The notes beneath the pieces are model-generated. The model saw only the letters and a list, made by a program, of their open reading frames with translations, did no database searches and was not told the origin of the DNA. A program made the translations under genes and the position numbers. DNA of 64,000 bases, from contig NZ_JALIRS010000006.1 in NCBI RefSeq assembly GCF_023337795.1, forward strand, positions 1-64,000, in the 5' to 3' direction. Positions 50,303 to 58,822 of the stretch are shown in pieces. This DNA comes from Lysinibacillus sp. BPa_S21. Lineage in GTDB: Bacteria > Bacillota > Bacilli > Bacillales_A > Planococcaceae. Numbering within the stretch: position 1 is the stretch's first letter; each line of letters starts with the position of its first letter.

Positions 50303-51445
50303 GTGAAAGCATTGTTAGTCAAAAAAGCTTATAAGTTCAGAATCTACCCAAATAAAGAGCAGGAAATACTGATTGCGAAAACAATCGGTTGTTCTCGTTT
50401 TGTCTTTAATCACTTCTTAGGTAAATGGAATGACGTATACAAAGAAACTGATAAAGGTCTGACTTACAACGCTTGTTCTGCTCAACTGCCACAGCTCAAA
50501 ATGGAACTAGAGTGGTTGAAAGAAGTTGACAGCATTGCTATCCAATCAGCAATTAAAAACCTCGCAGATGCATATAATCGCTTTTTCAAAAAGCAGAATG
50601 ACAAACCACGCTTTAAATCTAAGAAAAACAACGTTCAATCTTATACGACTAAGCATACAAACGGCAATATTGCTATTGTAGATAATAAGATCAAGCTACC
50701 AAAGCTCGGTTTTGTTAAGTTTGCCAAAAGTCGTGAGGTAGACGGACGTATTATGAATGTTACTGTTAGACGAAATTCAAGCGGAAAATACTTCGTGTCC
50801 ATTCTTACAGAAGTTGACATACAACCACTTGAAAAAGCTGATTCTGCTATCGGTATCGACCTAGGAATTACTGACTTTGCTATCCTTTCTGATGGTCACA
50901 AGATTGACAATAATAAGTTCACTTCCAAAATGGAGAAGAATTTAAAACGTGAGCAACGTAAATTATCTAAACGTGCATTAATCGCTAAAAATAAAGGAAT
51001 CGATCTTCTTGATGCGAAAAACTATCAGAAGCAAAAGCGTAAAGTTGCTAGATTACATGAAAGAGTCATCAATCAACGGGACGACTTCTTAAACAAGTTG
51101 AGTACAGAGATCATCAAAAACCACGATATCATCTGTATCGAAGACTTGAACACAAAAGGCATGTTGCGTAACCATAAATTAGCTAAATCAATCTCTGATG
51201 TATCTTGGTCTTCTTTTGTATCTAAATTAGAATACAAAGCAACTTGGTATGGCAAAACAATCGTCAAAGTAAGCAGATGGTTTCCATCTAGCCAAATATG
51301 TTCTGATTGTGGACATCATGATGGCAAGAAATCTCTTAAAATAAGAGACTGGACTTGTCCTAATTGTCATGCAAACCACGATAGAGATATTAATGCTAGT
51401 AAAAATATTCTAGCTGAAGGCTTACGAACATTAGCCTTGGTTTGA
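50303..51445 (+). CDS. tnpB: TnpB RNA-guided endonuclease (IS605 OrfB)
   Basis: A 380-residue TnpB. An N-terminal helix-turn-helix (YKFRIYPNKEQE...) is followed by the RuvC-like nuclease split in three: GIDLGITDFA (Asp about 185), ICIEDLNTKGM (Glu about 280) and HDRDINASKNI (Asp about 360). A zinc ribbon (CSDCG...CPNC) lies just before the last motif. All catalytic residues are present. TnpB proteins use an RNA from the element's right end to cut DNA next to a short motif and so preserve the element. It starts at GTG 50303 and overlaps the tnpA remnant region. It may still be active even though TnpA is broken. Confidence 0.92.
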   Translation: MKALLVKKAYKFRIYPNKEQEILIAKTIGCSRFVFNHFLGKWNDVYKETDKGLTYNACSAQLPQLKMELEWLKEVDSIAIQSAIKNLADAYNRFFKKQNDKPRFKSKKNNVQSYTTKHTNGNIAIVDNKIKLPKLGFVKFAKSREVDGRIMNVTVRRNSSGKYFVSILTEVDIQPLEKADSAIGIDLGITDFAILSDGHKIDNNKFTSKMEKNLKREQRKLSKRALIAKNKGIDLLDAKNYQKQKRKVARLHERVINQRDDFLNKLSTEIIKNHDIICIEDLNTKGMLRNHKLAKSISDVSWSSFVSKLEYKATWYGKTIVKVSRWFPSSQICSDCGHHDGKKSLKIRDWTCPNCHANHDRDINASKNILAEGLRTLALV

Positions 51446-51593
51446 AAAATCATAGAACCGTAGGAATCTACGGAGATAGCTTGGTAAATAAGAGAAACCG
51501 CTGTTGGTAAAGAAATACACCAACAAGTATGCTCTGTTCCCAAGAATCTCCCACTTCAATCAGGCCGTAAGGTCGATAAGTGGGGGTAGTTCA
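51446..51593 (+). ncRNA. probable omega (right-end) RNA of TnpB
   Basis: Directly after tnpB comes a structured segment with hairpins (GTAGGAATCTAC near 51463, GTTGGTAAAGAAATACACCAAC near 51501, CCCACTT/AAGTGGG near 51548-51585). In IS605 elements this region is the scaffold of the guide RNA; the guide would be the genomic sequence from about 51594 onward (TTCAAGAATAG...). Confidence 0.5.
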
Positions 51594-51681
51594 AGAATAG
51601 TATTATTCTACTTTGTACAAGCATGTGCAAAAGTACGTTCGTTTACTTTTAGTATAATGATTAATCTTATAATGACGTCTG

Positions 51682-51727
51682 CCAAAAAGGCTTAGGACAA
51701 TGTAAAAGCTGTCTTGAGCCTTTTTCT
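51682..51727 (+). terminator. orphan terminator after IS element
   Basis: AAAAAGGCTTAGGACA and TGTCTTGAGCCTTTTT form a long stem. No obvious gene ends here; it may have ended the gene interrupted or displaced by the element. Confidence 0.7.
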
Positions 51728-51987
51728 ACTGTTATTTACAAAGGCAAAACCTTCACCTAAAATCTGCAGTCTCATGGGTCAATGGGGACAAAGATTGCTA
51801 CTTTCGTATAAAACTAGTGGGATCATATAAAGATGTTAGCTGGAAAGGGATAGTATGTCGGTATTTGGTAAATACTAGTGTACGTCTTTTTTTCGTCCAA
51901 TATGCATATAATTAGACTATATTAACTTTTTTCCAACTTAAAACGTCAAAAAGAGGGGTAAATTTTTTTGCAAGAGAGGACTTATGT

Positions 51988-52923
51988 ATGGAAAAAAATA
52001 TGAAACGCTCTAAGAAAAAGAAGAGCAAGAAGAAAATTTTACTTTGGATAGTAGGTGCTTTATTAACAATTTTTTTAATTTTTATAGGTACTGCTTATTA
52101 CACTATCCAAAAGACAATGAATAAAATAAATACACCATTAATGGAAACGACAGGTGATGAAAATAAAGAACAAAAAATAGTTACGAAAAAAGACCCGTTT
52201 TCTGTGTTAATGCTTGGGGTGGATGAACGTAAAAATGATAGTGGACGTTCAGATACGATGATAGTCATTACGGTGAACCCTGAAAAACATACGATGAAGA
52301 TGCTTAGTATACCTCGAGATACTCGTACAGAAATTGTTGGCCATGATTCCGTCGATAAAATCAACCATGCCTATGCATTTGGAGGCGTTCCAATGGCGGT
52401 GAATACGGTGGAGCATTTTTTAGATATACCTATTGATTATTATGTGTTTATTAATATGGAAGGCTTCCTGCAAATTATCGATACGATTGGTGGGGTAACG
52501 ATTGATAATGACATGGATTTAACTTACAATTCCTACCATTATCCGAAGGGGGAGATCACTTTAGATGGTGATAAGGCATTGATTTTCTCTCGGATTCGTT
52601 ATGAAGATCCACGTGGTGATTTCGGTCGTCAAATTCGCCAACGACAAATTATTGAAGCTGTTCTAAAAAAAGCCTCGACGACACCTTCTATATTATTAAA
52701 GGCTACAGATTTGCTTGATGTAGTAGGAGAAAATGTTCGTATGAATTTTACGATGAAGGACTTAGTCCAGCTACAAAGTATTTATAAAAAGATGGATAGT
52801 AATATCGAGCAGTTGTCATTCAAAGAGGGAAATGGCAAAAAGATTGATCATATATGGTATTTTATTCCAGAAGAGACAGAGCTAGAAAAAATCAAATCGG
52901 ATTTAAAAGCTCATTTGCAATAA
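51988..52923 (+). CDS. LytR-CpsA-Psr (LCP) family cell-wall glycopolymer ligase
   Basis: A 311-residue protein: a very basic start (KRSKKKKSKKK), one membrane helix (about 18-40) and an extracellular LCP domain. The family landmarks are LMLGVDERKNDSGRSDTM, SIPRDTR, DKINHAYAFGG and FSRIRYEDPRGDFGR.RQRQ. LCP enzymes transfer wall teichoic acid or other glycopolymers from their lipid carrier to peptidoglycan. RBS GAGAGGA. It lacks neighbours from a wall-polymer cluster. Confidence 0.93.
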   Translation: MEKNMKRSKKKKSKKKILLWIVGALLTIFLIFIGTAYYTIQKTMNKINTPLMETTGDENKEQKIVTKKDPFSVLMLGVDERKNDSGRSDTMIVITVNPEKHTMKMLSIPRDTRTEIVGHDSVDKINHAYAFGGVPMAVNTVEHFLDIPIDYYVFINMEGFLQIIDTIGGVTIDNDMDLTYNSYHYPKGEITLDGDKALIFSRIRYEDPRGDFGRQIRQRQIIEAVLKKASTTPSILLKATDLLDVVGENVRMNFTMKDLVQLQSIYKKMDSNIEQLSFKEGNGKKIDHIWYFIPEETELEKIKSDLKAHLQ

Positions 52924-52975
52924 AGACTTTGTGACAATTGCTGAAAATTTTTTGACAATGAAGGGAGGGAGATAT

Positions 52976-53119
52976 ATGAATGGGAGGACCCAGGTGCTTA
53001 GGTATACAGCTGTAAACAATTGCATGCAATGCTATGTGCCTAAGCGTAAAGTTCAAAAAAATCCTGTCAGTTCAGCTATGCGTCACTTACAATTATTGTG
53101 CTTAAAAATTTTCATGTGA
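52976..53119 (+). CDS. 47-residue protein downstream of the LCP gene
   Basis: A short ORF with a very strong RBS (AAGGGAGGGAG). The protein starts MNGRTQVLRYTAVNNCMQCYV and is basic, with CMQC and two further Cys-free segments. A GCTTAGG / CCTAAGC inverted repeat lies inside it. A terminator follows at once, so it may be the last gene of the LCP transcript. Family unknown. Confidence 0.45.
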   Translation: MNGRTQVLRYTAVNNCMQCYVPKRKVQKNPVSSAMRHLQLLCLKIFM

Positions 53120-53125
53120 AACATA

Positions 53126-53174
53126 AAAAAATCATTCAGGTAGGGTGCATGCCTAGTTGAATGGTTTTTTTATG
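53126..53174 (+). terminator. terminator of the LCP transcript
   Basis: AAATCATTCA and TGAATGGTTTTTTT pair around a loop that holds a second small stem (TAGG.../...CCTA). Confidence 0.75.
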
Positions 53175-53212
53175 TAACTTCCCCCAACGTTAGAAAAGAA
53201 ATTCTCATGTAA

Positions 53213-53257
53213 ATAGACCGCAAAGCTTTCTTCAAGAAATGCTTTGCGGTCTATTGA
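53213..53257. terminator. bidirectional terminator of the MFS gene
   Basis: AATAGACCGCAAAGC and GCTTTGCGGTCTATT are exact complements around a 15-base loop. Confidence 0.85.
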
Positions 53258-53266
53258 TGTTTTGTC

Positions 53267-54568
53267 TTAAGGTTTTTGCACTAGAACCTCGTTTGCTAGT
53301 ATCTCTTCTTCTCCTAGCTCTCCCTTTTTTTCCGATATTTCTCCTTTTGGATCGTTTTCAAAAGTATCATACATTTTCTCTTTAATGAATAGTGCAGGAA
53401 TTAACCCCATGAATGCATAAGAGATACCTAAGACAGCTAGTCCAAATCCAATTGATTGTGTAGTAGCGATAATTCCAATAAGGATAGGAGCTATAGCTGC
53501 ACCTACTCTTCCTGTATTATAAGCCGCACCTACAGCGGTTCCTCTAATATGAGTTGGGAAGCTTTCACTTAAATAAGTAGCATTTACACCATACGGCGCT
53601 CCATATACGAAACCTAGAACAGTCATTAAAATAATGATGTTTCCTGGTGTTTGATAAAAATAGATGACGGGTAGCATGACCGCTGTAGATAGTCCTGCAA
53701 GCACGAAAACCCCACGACGACCTATTACATTGGCAACCCAACCAGCAAGTGCCTTACCAAGAATCGATGCTGTATATGTGCCAATTAAGTAACCTGTCAT
53801 TTCTTTGAAATTAAAGCCTAATTCTTTCACAATATACGTTGGTAACCAAGTACCTACTCCATAATATCCGAATTGCAATAGGGAAGACGTTAATATCCAT
53901 AACAGAAAGATGGTAAAAACTTTTTTATCCCTAAACAACGCCAACCATTCATTGGATTTCTTAACTTTAGATGTTTTAACTTGTTTTTTAGCCAACCTCC
54001 AACCAGTTGGTTCGGGTACTTTTACTCGAATATAAATCGCCACAATTACTGGGAAGATTGAGATTAAGAATAATGGTCTCCAACCATAGTCAGGGAGAAT
54101 AGCGCCCGCTAATAAAACAGCGACTAAATATCCCAATGAATAGGAAGAACCTAATACGCCCATAATAGTTGCTCTATGTTTAACTTTTACATATTCAGCC
54201 ATTACCATTGTGGCTAATGAATATTCAGCGCCCATACCAATTGCTGATATGAAACGAACAATAATAAATTGTTCATATGTCTGTACAAAAGCTAAGAGAG
54301 CGGTTCCAATTGAGAATAATATCATCATATAGGTCATCATTTTAACGCGACCAAAGCGGTCAGATAACCAACCACCTAATATCCCACCAAGTGCCATCCC
54401 TAATAGAGAGAAAGTACTGATCCAGCCAGCAGCCTTAGTGTCTAAGACGAATTCGTCCATTAAGCTCGGCATTGTTAATGACAGCATTTGGATATCCATA
54501 CCATCCACTGTTAAACCTATAAAACTAGCTACAAATACAATTTTCCATAGATTTGAGTTCTTTTCCAT
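53267..54568 (-). CDS. MFS transporter, aromatic-acid/metabolite:H+ symporter type
   Basis: About 433 residues from ATG 54568, because GGAGGAG lies seven bases upstream. Twelve membrane helices with MFS motif A GGWLSDRFGRVKMM and a long hydrophilic central loop. The DGMDIQMLSLTMPSL start on helix 1 is typical of the AAHS/benzoate and YceI-type metabolite symporters. The substrate is unknown. Confidence 0.88.
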   Translation of the reverse strand: MEKNSNLWKIVFVASFIGLTVDGMDIQMLSLTMPSLMDEFVLDTKAAGWISTFSLLGMALGGILGGWLSDRFGRVKMMTYMMILFSIGTALLAFVQTYEQFIIVRFISAIGMGAEYSLATMVMAEYVKVKHRATIMGVLGSSYSLGYLVAVLLAGAILPDYGWRPLFLISIFPVIVAIYIRVKVPEPTGWRLAKKQVKTSKVKKSNEWLALFRDKKVFTIFLLWILTSSLLQFGYYGVGTWLPTYIVKELGFNFKEMTGYLIGTYTASILGKALAGWVANVIGRRGVFVLAGLSTAVMLPVIYFYQTPGNIIILMTVLGFVYGAPYGVNATYLSESFPTHIRGTAVGAAYNTGRVGAAIAPILIGIIATTQSIGFGLAVLGISYAFMGLIPALFIKEKMYDTFENDPKGEISEKKGELGEEEILANEVLVQKP

Positions 54569-55032
54569 AACATATCTCCTCCGCATTCCTAGGTTGTTTT
54601 AAAAGAATTACACATGAAGATTCTGTATAGAATGTTTTGGTAGATGGATTTAATAGTTTCGTTTTCTAGTATATAAATGTCAAGTAGAGGCCAATACATA
54701 GGGGGCGATGATACTTTTGAAGATTTGCATCTCCTACTTGTTAACCGCGAATTATAATTCTAAATGTATAGCAATGAAACCAAAACATTTATTACCTTAT
54801 TTTACTAATTATACATTTTGTTGAGTTCTTTTCAAATAATTTAGAATATTCAACTTGTTAGAGTGGTTGGAATCACGGGTTTTAGATTGCAGGTTTTGTT
54901 ATTCAACAAACTGTAAAGGAGAGGATTGTTAAAGGGGAATGTATACAGAAAGTTTGTTCATAGTTTAAAGATTTGTCCGTATTCTAAAGCGTCCTTTTTA
55001 TATTAGCAACGTAAGGATTCCTTCCGTAGTGT
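54569..55032. other. gene-free region
   Basis: No gene or clear RNA is seen. It contains the promoter side of the MFS gene and leads to the promoter at 55033. Confidence 0.4.
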
Positions 55033-55060
55033 TTGAAAAATCAGAAAATTGATGTATAAT
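55033..55060 (+). promoter_or_regulatory. sigma-A promoter of the 42-residue gene
   Basis: TTGAAA (55033-55038) and TATAAT (55055-55060) with a 16-base spacer. Confidence 0.65.
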
Positions 55061-55091
55061 TTTATTAGAAATGGTTGAGGGAGTGATTGTG

Positions 55092-55220
55092 ATGATTATA
55101 GGCACAATTTTGATTGCTGTTGCATTACGTACAGGTATTGTTTTAGCAATAGACTTATTTAATAGCAGCATCACTCTACTACACAAAGTAACCATTCATA
55201 CTCGAAAAACAAAAGAATAG
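55092..55220 (+). CDS. 42-residue single-helix membrane protein
   Basis: ATG at 55092 with GAGGGAGTG upstream and its own promoter and terminator (GCAAAGCTA / TAGCTTTGTC, then TATTTTTG). One hydrophobic helix (IIGTILIAVALRTGIVLAI) and a basic tail HTRKTKE. Family unknown; the dedicated promoter and terminator suggest it is real. Confidence 0.55.
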   Translation: MIIGTILIAVALRTGIVLAIDLFNSSITLLHKVTIHTRKTKE

Positions 55221-55231
55221 GATGCACCTAG

Positions 55232-55262
55232 GCAAAGCTATAAAGTAGCTTTGTCTATTTTT
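55232..55262 (+). terminator. terminator of the 42-residue gene
   Basis: GGCAAAGCTA and TAGCTTTGTC pair with one G-U and are followed by TATTTTTG. Confidence 0.7.
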
Positions 55263-55462
55263 GTGGCTGTTGAAACGGATCAGCAACGCGTTTTTTGTGA
55301 CCAAGAGCTACTCTTTGAACACCTTCAGAAAAGCGCCTAGTTGGAACGAAAATACCTCACGTTAGGGTGATTAACCATTTTTGTGAACTTGAAACAATTT
55401 ATGTGATTAATTCGTCAATATACTGCAGAAAATGTTATACTATAAAAAAACAGTATCGGGGA

Positions 55463-56029
55463 ATGAGCATGCAAGAAGAGAGAACAAGTAGTTTCAAAAA
55501 AGAATTAATATCCTATCTTAAAATCATTGTCATTACAGCTATTGTTGTTTTAGGCTGTAAGCAATTTTTATTTGCGCCGATTAAAGTGCAAGGGGCTTCT
55601 ATGTACCCAACTTATCATGATAAAGATATTATTATTGTAAGTAAAATGAGTAAAATTGAACGCTTTGATCAAATAGTCTTCCAATCACCAACAGAAGATG
55701 AATTATATATTAAACGAGTGATTGGTCTTCCAGGTGATACAGTTGAAATGAAGGACGATGTTTTGTATGTAAACGGCAAAGCATATAAAGAAGATTATGT
55801 GAATCGTCAAACAGATGATCCGAATCAATTACGTATTACAGAAAATTTCACGTTAGAGCAATTAGTAAAAGAAAAAAAGGTTCCTGAGGATATGTATTTT
55901 GTACTTGGTGATAACCGTTTAAAAAGTTCCGATAGCCGCCACTATGGTTTAATTTCTAAAGATGCCATCTATGGTGAAGCTAAACTAACATTATATCCGT
56001 TTAATCGTTTCCATATTGGTCCAAAATAA
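55463..56029 (+). CDS. sipS: signal peptidase I
   Basis: About 188 residues. One N-terminal membrane helix (YLKIIVITAIVVLGCKQFLF) and an extracellular protease domain with the Ser/Lys dyad: catalytic Ser in GASMYPT and general-base Lys in YIKRVIGLPGD; also GDNRLKSSDSRHYG. This is the minimal Gram-positive type. Start ATG 55463 or 55469 after CGGGG; the frame continues upstream without an RBS. Gene symbol by family (SipS/T/U/V cannot be told apart). Confidence 0.93.
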   Translation: MSMQEERTSSFKKELISYLKIIVITAIVVLGCKQFLFAPIKVQGASMYPTYHDKDIIIVSKMSKIERFDQIVFQSPTEDELYIKRVIGLPGDTVEMKDDVLYVNGKAYKEDYVNRQTDDPNQLRITENFTLEQLVKEKKVPEDMYFVLGDNRLKSSDSRHYGLISKDAIYGEAKLTLYPFNRFHIGPK

Positions 56030-56103
56030 GTGAAAAAAGAGGCTACGATGAGTGAGGGTACTGAAAAACTTACGGTTTTATAATAGCGAACTTTTTCAGA
56101 TAA

Positions 56104-56150
56104 AAATAAGGCACTTCTTGTTCAATTTTGAACAGGAAGTGCCTTATTTC
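56104..56150 (+). terminator. terminator of signal peptidase gene
   Basis: AAATAAGGCACTTCTTGTTCAA and its complement on the other side (TTGAACAGGAAGTGCCTTATTT, read in two pieces) form a very long perfect stem. Confidence 0.88.
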
Positions 56151-56301
56151 TGTCTTTATTTTTTCGTTTAGTAGCTTTAATATACGTAGATAGCCATGTA
56201 TGGACTTAAGTTAAGAGTTTCTTGATTTGAAATCATCAGAGGACCACCTGCACAATTCTTTTAAAGGAAAGCGCGACTAAAATAACAGTATGATACATTG
56301 C

Positions 56302-56429
56302 GTTGTTTGGAGAAGCATCGCTCGACTCCTGCGGGAAAGCGAGACAGACGAGACCCCGCACGAAGCGAAGCGTAGGAGGAGGCTCGGCGCTCGCCCGCGG
56401 AAAGCGAGCGGAATGCTTCGGAAAACAAC
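56302..56429. repeat. GC-rich palindromic repeat element, copy 1
   Basis: A 128-base, GC-rich island in AT-rich DNA with imperfect terminal inverted repeats (GTTGTTTGGAGAAGCAT at the left; GTTGTTTTCCGAAGCAT as the complement of the right end). It contains GACTCCTGCGGGA, GACCCCGC-type and GCCCGCGGAAAGCG blocks that recur in copy 2 at 62265-62390. No protein is expected from it. It looks like a non-autonomous mobile or structured-RNA repeat. Confidence 0.7.
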
Positions 56430-56546
56430 AGTAGAGTCATAATGCCATATGAAAAAAGCGAGGTATTCGACGATTAACCGCTGAATACCTCGCAATGTGA
56501 GAAAATATGGACTTTTTCAGTGCCCTCCGATGAGTAGCTTCTTTTT

Positions 56547-56774
56547 TCATTTTTTGTTTGCTGGTAATGCTGTGCAAACTTTATAAGTGGGGTAATAGAC
56601 ACAAACTGTTGAATTTTCAACCGTTTCTTTTATGGGGATTTGCTGTTTGCTCACACTAGGAGAATTGATTGCTTGTTTATCGATTGAGAGCCCTTCTGTT
56701 ACTGGTTCTACACCATAAAACAACAATAAAAAATAGCATACTAAACCTACTATACGCAAACAATCACCTCGCAA
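56547..56774 (-). CDS. small secreted or membrane-anchored protein
   Basis: Up to 75 residues. GAGGTGAT (minus strand) points to a TTG start at 56759 rather than ATG 56774, giving about 70 residues. The N-terminus is a signal-anchor (IVGLVCYFLLLFYGV), and the tail is polar with two Cys (VCVYYPTYKVCTAL) that could form a disulfide. Family unknown. Confidence 0.5.
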   Translation of the reverse strand: MRGDCLRIVGLVCYFLLLFYGVEPVTEGLSIDKQAINSPSVSKQQIPIKETVENSTVCVYYPTYKVCTALPANKK

Positions 56775-56984
56775 TGTTCTGTTATATTAGTATGTATGGT
56801 CAAACGTAAAAAAATATAAGTAAAATCTGAAATTTCTCTCTTTTGCAATGGATTTTTTTTATTGGGTAAACTTTACATTTTTGTATGTGAACTAATTTTA
56901 TGGATGATCAGGAAGAGAGAGGTGAGACAAATAAAAAAATCTTGTCATGCAAAATTCAATATGCTAATATAGCTAACGTAAATA

Positions 56985-57056
56985 TTTGATCTGTATAACC
57001 TCAATGATATGGATTGAGGGTCTCTACCAGGAACCATAAAATCCTGACTACAAAAA
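56985..57056 (+). ncRNA. purine riboswitch aptamer, guanine-type
   Basis: The consensus is complete: TATAA, P2 stem CCTCAAT/ATTGAGG with loop GATATGG, junction TCTCTACC, P3 stem AGGA/TCCT with loop ACCATAAA, then GACTA. The specificity base in the final junction is C (A-C-T-A), which selects guanine/hypoxanthine; adenine aptamers have T there. The 3' strand of P3 overlaps the terminator stem, so ligand binding should prevent termination (ON switch). Confidence 0.93.
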
Positions 57057-57088
57057 TTTGCTTCATTTTTGTAGTCAGGATTTTTTTA
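57038..57088 (+). terminator. expression-platform terminator of the purine riboswitch
   Basis: AAATCCTGACTACAAAAA and TTTTTGTAGTCAGGATTT pair fully, followed by T residues. The 5' arm uses aptamer bases (P3 3' strand and junction). Confidence 0.9.
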
Positions 57089-57135
57089 TTTAAATCTCCC
57101 TACAAAAATGAAAGTGTAAAAGAAGGGTGATTATT

Positions 57136-58326
57136 ATGAATTGGAGAGTGTATATTCTTGCCGTTACTACTTTTGCGGTAGGATTGGTGGAATTAATTGT
57201 CGGTGGTATATTACCAACAATTGCGGAGGATTTAAATGTGTCCTTAGCAACAGCGGGACAATTGATTACACTATTTGCTCTTGTCTATGCAGTATCTGCG
57301 CCTGTCCTTTTATCATTAACCGCAAAAGTGGAAAGGAAGCGCCTTTATCTTATTTCTTTATTTATCTTTACTTTAGGTAATCTTATGACGTATTTTAGTA
57401 CGACATTCTTGATCGTTATGATTGCTAGAATTTTTACAGCGATGAGTACTGCATTGGTCATCGTCTTATCTTTAACGATTGCCACAAAAATTGTTGAACC
57501 AAGACATCGTGCAAAAGCTTTAGGACTTGTTTTCATAGGTGTAAGTTCGGCACTTGTCATCGGTGTGCCTGTGGGGATATTTGTGTCAGAAGCATTTGGA
57601 TGGCGAGCGATATTCTTGGGAATAGCGCTTCTTTCAACGGTATCTATGATTCTTATTGCGTTATTGCTTGAAAAAATGCCAGTTGTAGAAGTTGTCCCAT
57701 TAAAGGCTCAAATTAAATCATTAGCGAATTTAAAAATCTTAAGTGCACAATTAACAACACTGTTTATGCTGGCTGGCCATTATATGCTTTATGCATATTT
57801 AACGCCATTTTTAGTAGAAGCATTTGATATGAGTGCCTCTTGGATTAGTATTTGTTATCTAATCTTCGGAATAGCGTCTGTCAGTGGGAATGCTCTTGGT
57901 GGTTGGCTAAGTGACAAAATTGGTACGGGTAAGGCGATTCTAATTGTTGTATCTACATTTGCCGTTGTATTATTTAGTATTCCTTACACAATTGTTGCTT
58001 TTCCACTCTTTTTAGTCGTGACGGTTTTATGGGGTGCGCTTAGCTGGGCACTTACACCTCCGTTACAAAATTATTTAATACAAACTGATCCAAAAACGTC
58101 TGATATTCAACAAAGTTTAAACACTGCTGCATTACAAATCGGTATATCCATCGGCTCAGCTCTTGGTGGAGCTATGTTTACTATTACAGGATCTGCTAAG
58201 CATTTAGCTGGCTTTGGTGCCATTTTAGTTTTATGTGCTCTAGGCTGTGCTATTTTCTCTCTAAAAAGATCACCTGTTTCACATGGGACTGACTTAGGGA
58301 TGAAATCCGCTCACAACAACTCATAG
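57136..58326 (+). CDS. pbuE: PbuE-like purine efflux MFS transporter
   Basis: About 396 residues, twelve membrane helices, DHA1-type MFS (helix 1-2 VGLVELIVGGILPTIAEDL, second-half motif GGWLSDKIGTGK). ATG 57136 is chosen because AGAAGGGTGA lies before it. Sequence and length fit the AraJ/PbuE group, and the purine riboswitch in front fits PbuE, which exports adenine/hypoxanthine in B. subtilis under an adenine ON switch. Here the aptamer is guanine-type, so the exported base may be guanine or hypoxanthine. Symbol is based on regulation plus family. Confidence 0.82.
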   Translation: MNWRVYILAVTTFAVGLVELIVGGILPTIAEDLNVSLATAGQLITLFALVYAVSAPVLLSLTAKVERKRLYLISLFIFTLGNLMTYFSTTFLIVMIARIFTAMSTALVIVLSLTIATKIVEPRHRAKALGLVFIGVSSALVIGVPVGIFVSEAFGWRAIFLGIALLSTVSMILIALLLEKMPVVEVVPLKAQIKSLANLKILSAQLTTLFMLAGHYMLYAYLTPFLVEAFDMSASWISICYLIFGIASVSGNALGGWLSDKIGTGKAILIVVSTFAVVLFSIPYTIVAFPLFLVVTVLWGALSWALTPPLQNYLIQTDPKTSDIQQSLNTAALQIGISIGSALGGAMFTITGSAKHLAGFGAILVLCALGCAIFSLKRSPVSHGTDLGMKSAHNNS

Positions 58327-58405
58327 TTTATCGTCGCCAATAACGAAAGACACTAAAACAATAAAATAATTGCAAGCTGGCCTATAGGGGTCTAGGCATG
58401 TGACG

Positions 58406-58450
58406 AAGGGCATTTGGAGTAGCCATATTCCAAATGCCTTTTTTTGTGCT
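58406..58450 (+). terminator. terminator of pbuE-like gene
   Basis: GGCATTTGGA and TCCAAATGCC are exact complements followed by TTTTTTT. Confidence 0.88.
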
Positions 58451-58822
58451 CATGGCTAGTATGAGGATATTATTTGTGAGGATGAAGAAAACCCACTGAT
58501 TCTTATAGTATATTTTCACCTATAAACAAATATTTAATTTCTATATCGATTATTATCATACTGGAATAGGACAAGGAATAGATTGTTGTAGTTAAAGTAT
58601 TTTAGGGACTCGAGTAGATAGAGAGTCTAATGATTCAATACTATTTTTAGGATATATAAGTTTCTCTCTGCCTAAGATAGATAATTCAAAGGAGTCTACT
58701 GATGGGAATCTAACGTATTAACTAATAACAGCACTTTCATCTGAATTAGTCCAATGAAAAAGAATTCGGGATAAGGTGGCTGCTGTGAGTTACTTAATAA
58801 TTTCAAATGGAGGGGGAATCGA
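58451..58822. other. long leader region before the Ca2+-ATPase
   Basis: No gene is seen in these 370 bases. No match to a known Mn2+ or Mg2+ riboswitch was found. The RBS GGAGGGGG of the ATPase gene lies at its end. Confidence 0.4.

Larger units (their letters stand above)
49903..51593 (+). mobile_element. IS200/IS605-family element with decayed tnpA and intact tnpB
   Basis: The element starts after a TTTAT tetranucleotide-plus-one (49898-49902), which fits a TnpB target-adjacent motif, with a left-end hairpin region near 49920-49985. It contains a frameshifted tnpA remnant and a full tnpB. The right end holds a stem-rich region to about 51593 (CCCACTT...AAGTGGG). Exact ends are estimated. 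Confidence 0.7.

Noticed and set aside
56277-56495. Minus-strand 72-codon frame over the GC-rich element
   Set aside because: It is an artefact of high GC content in a palindromic repeat; the product is low-complexity and lacks a ribosome binding site.
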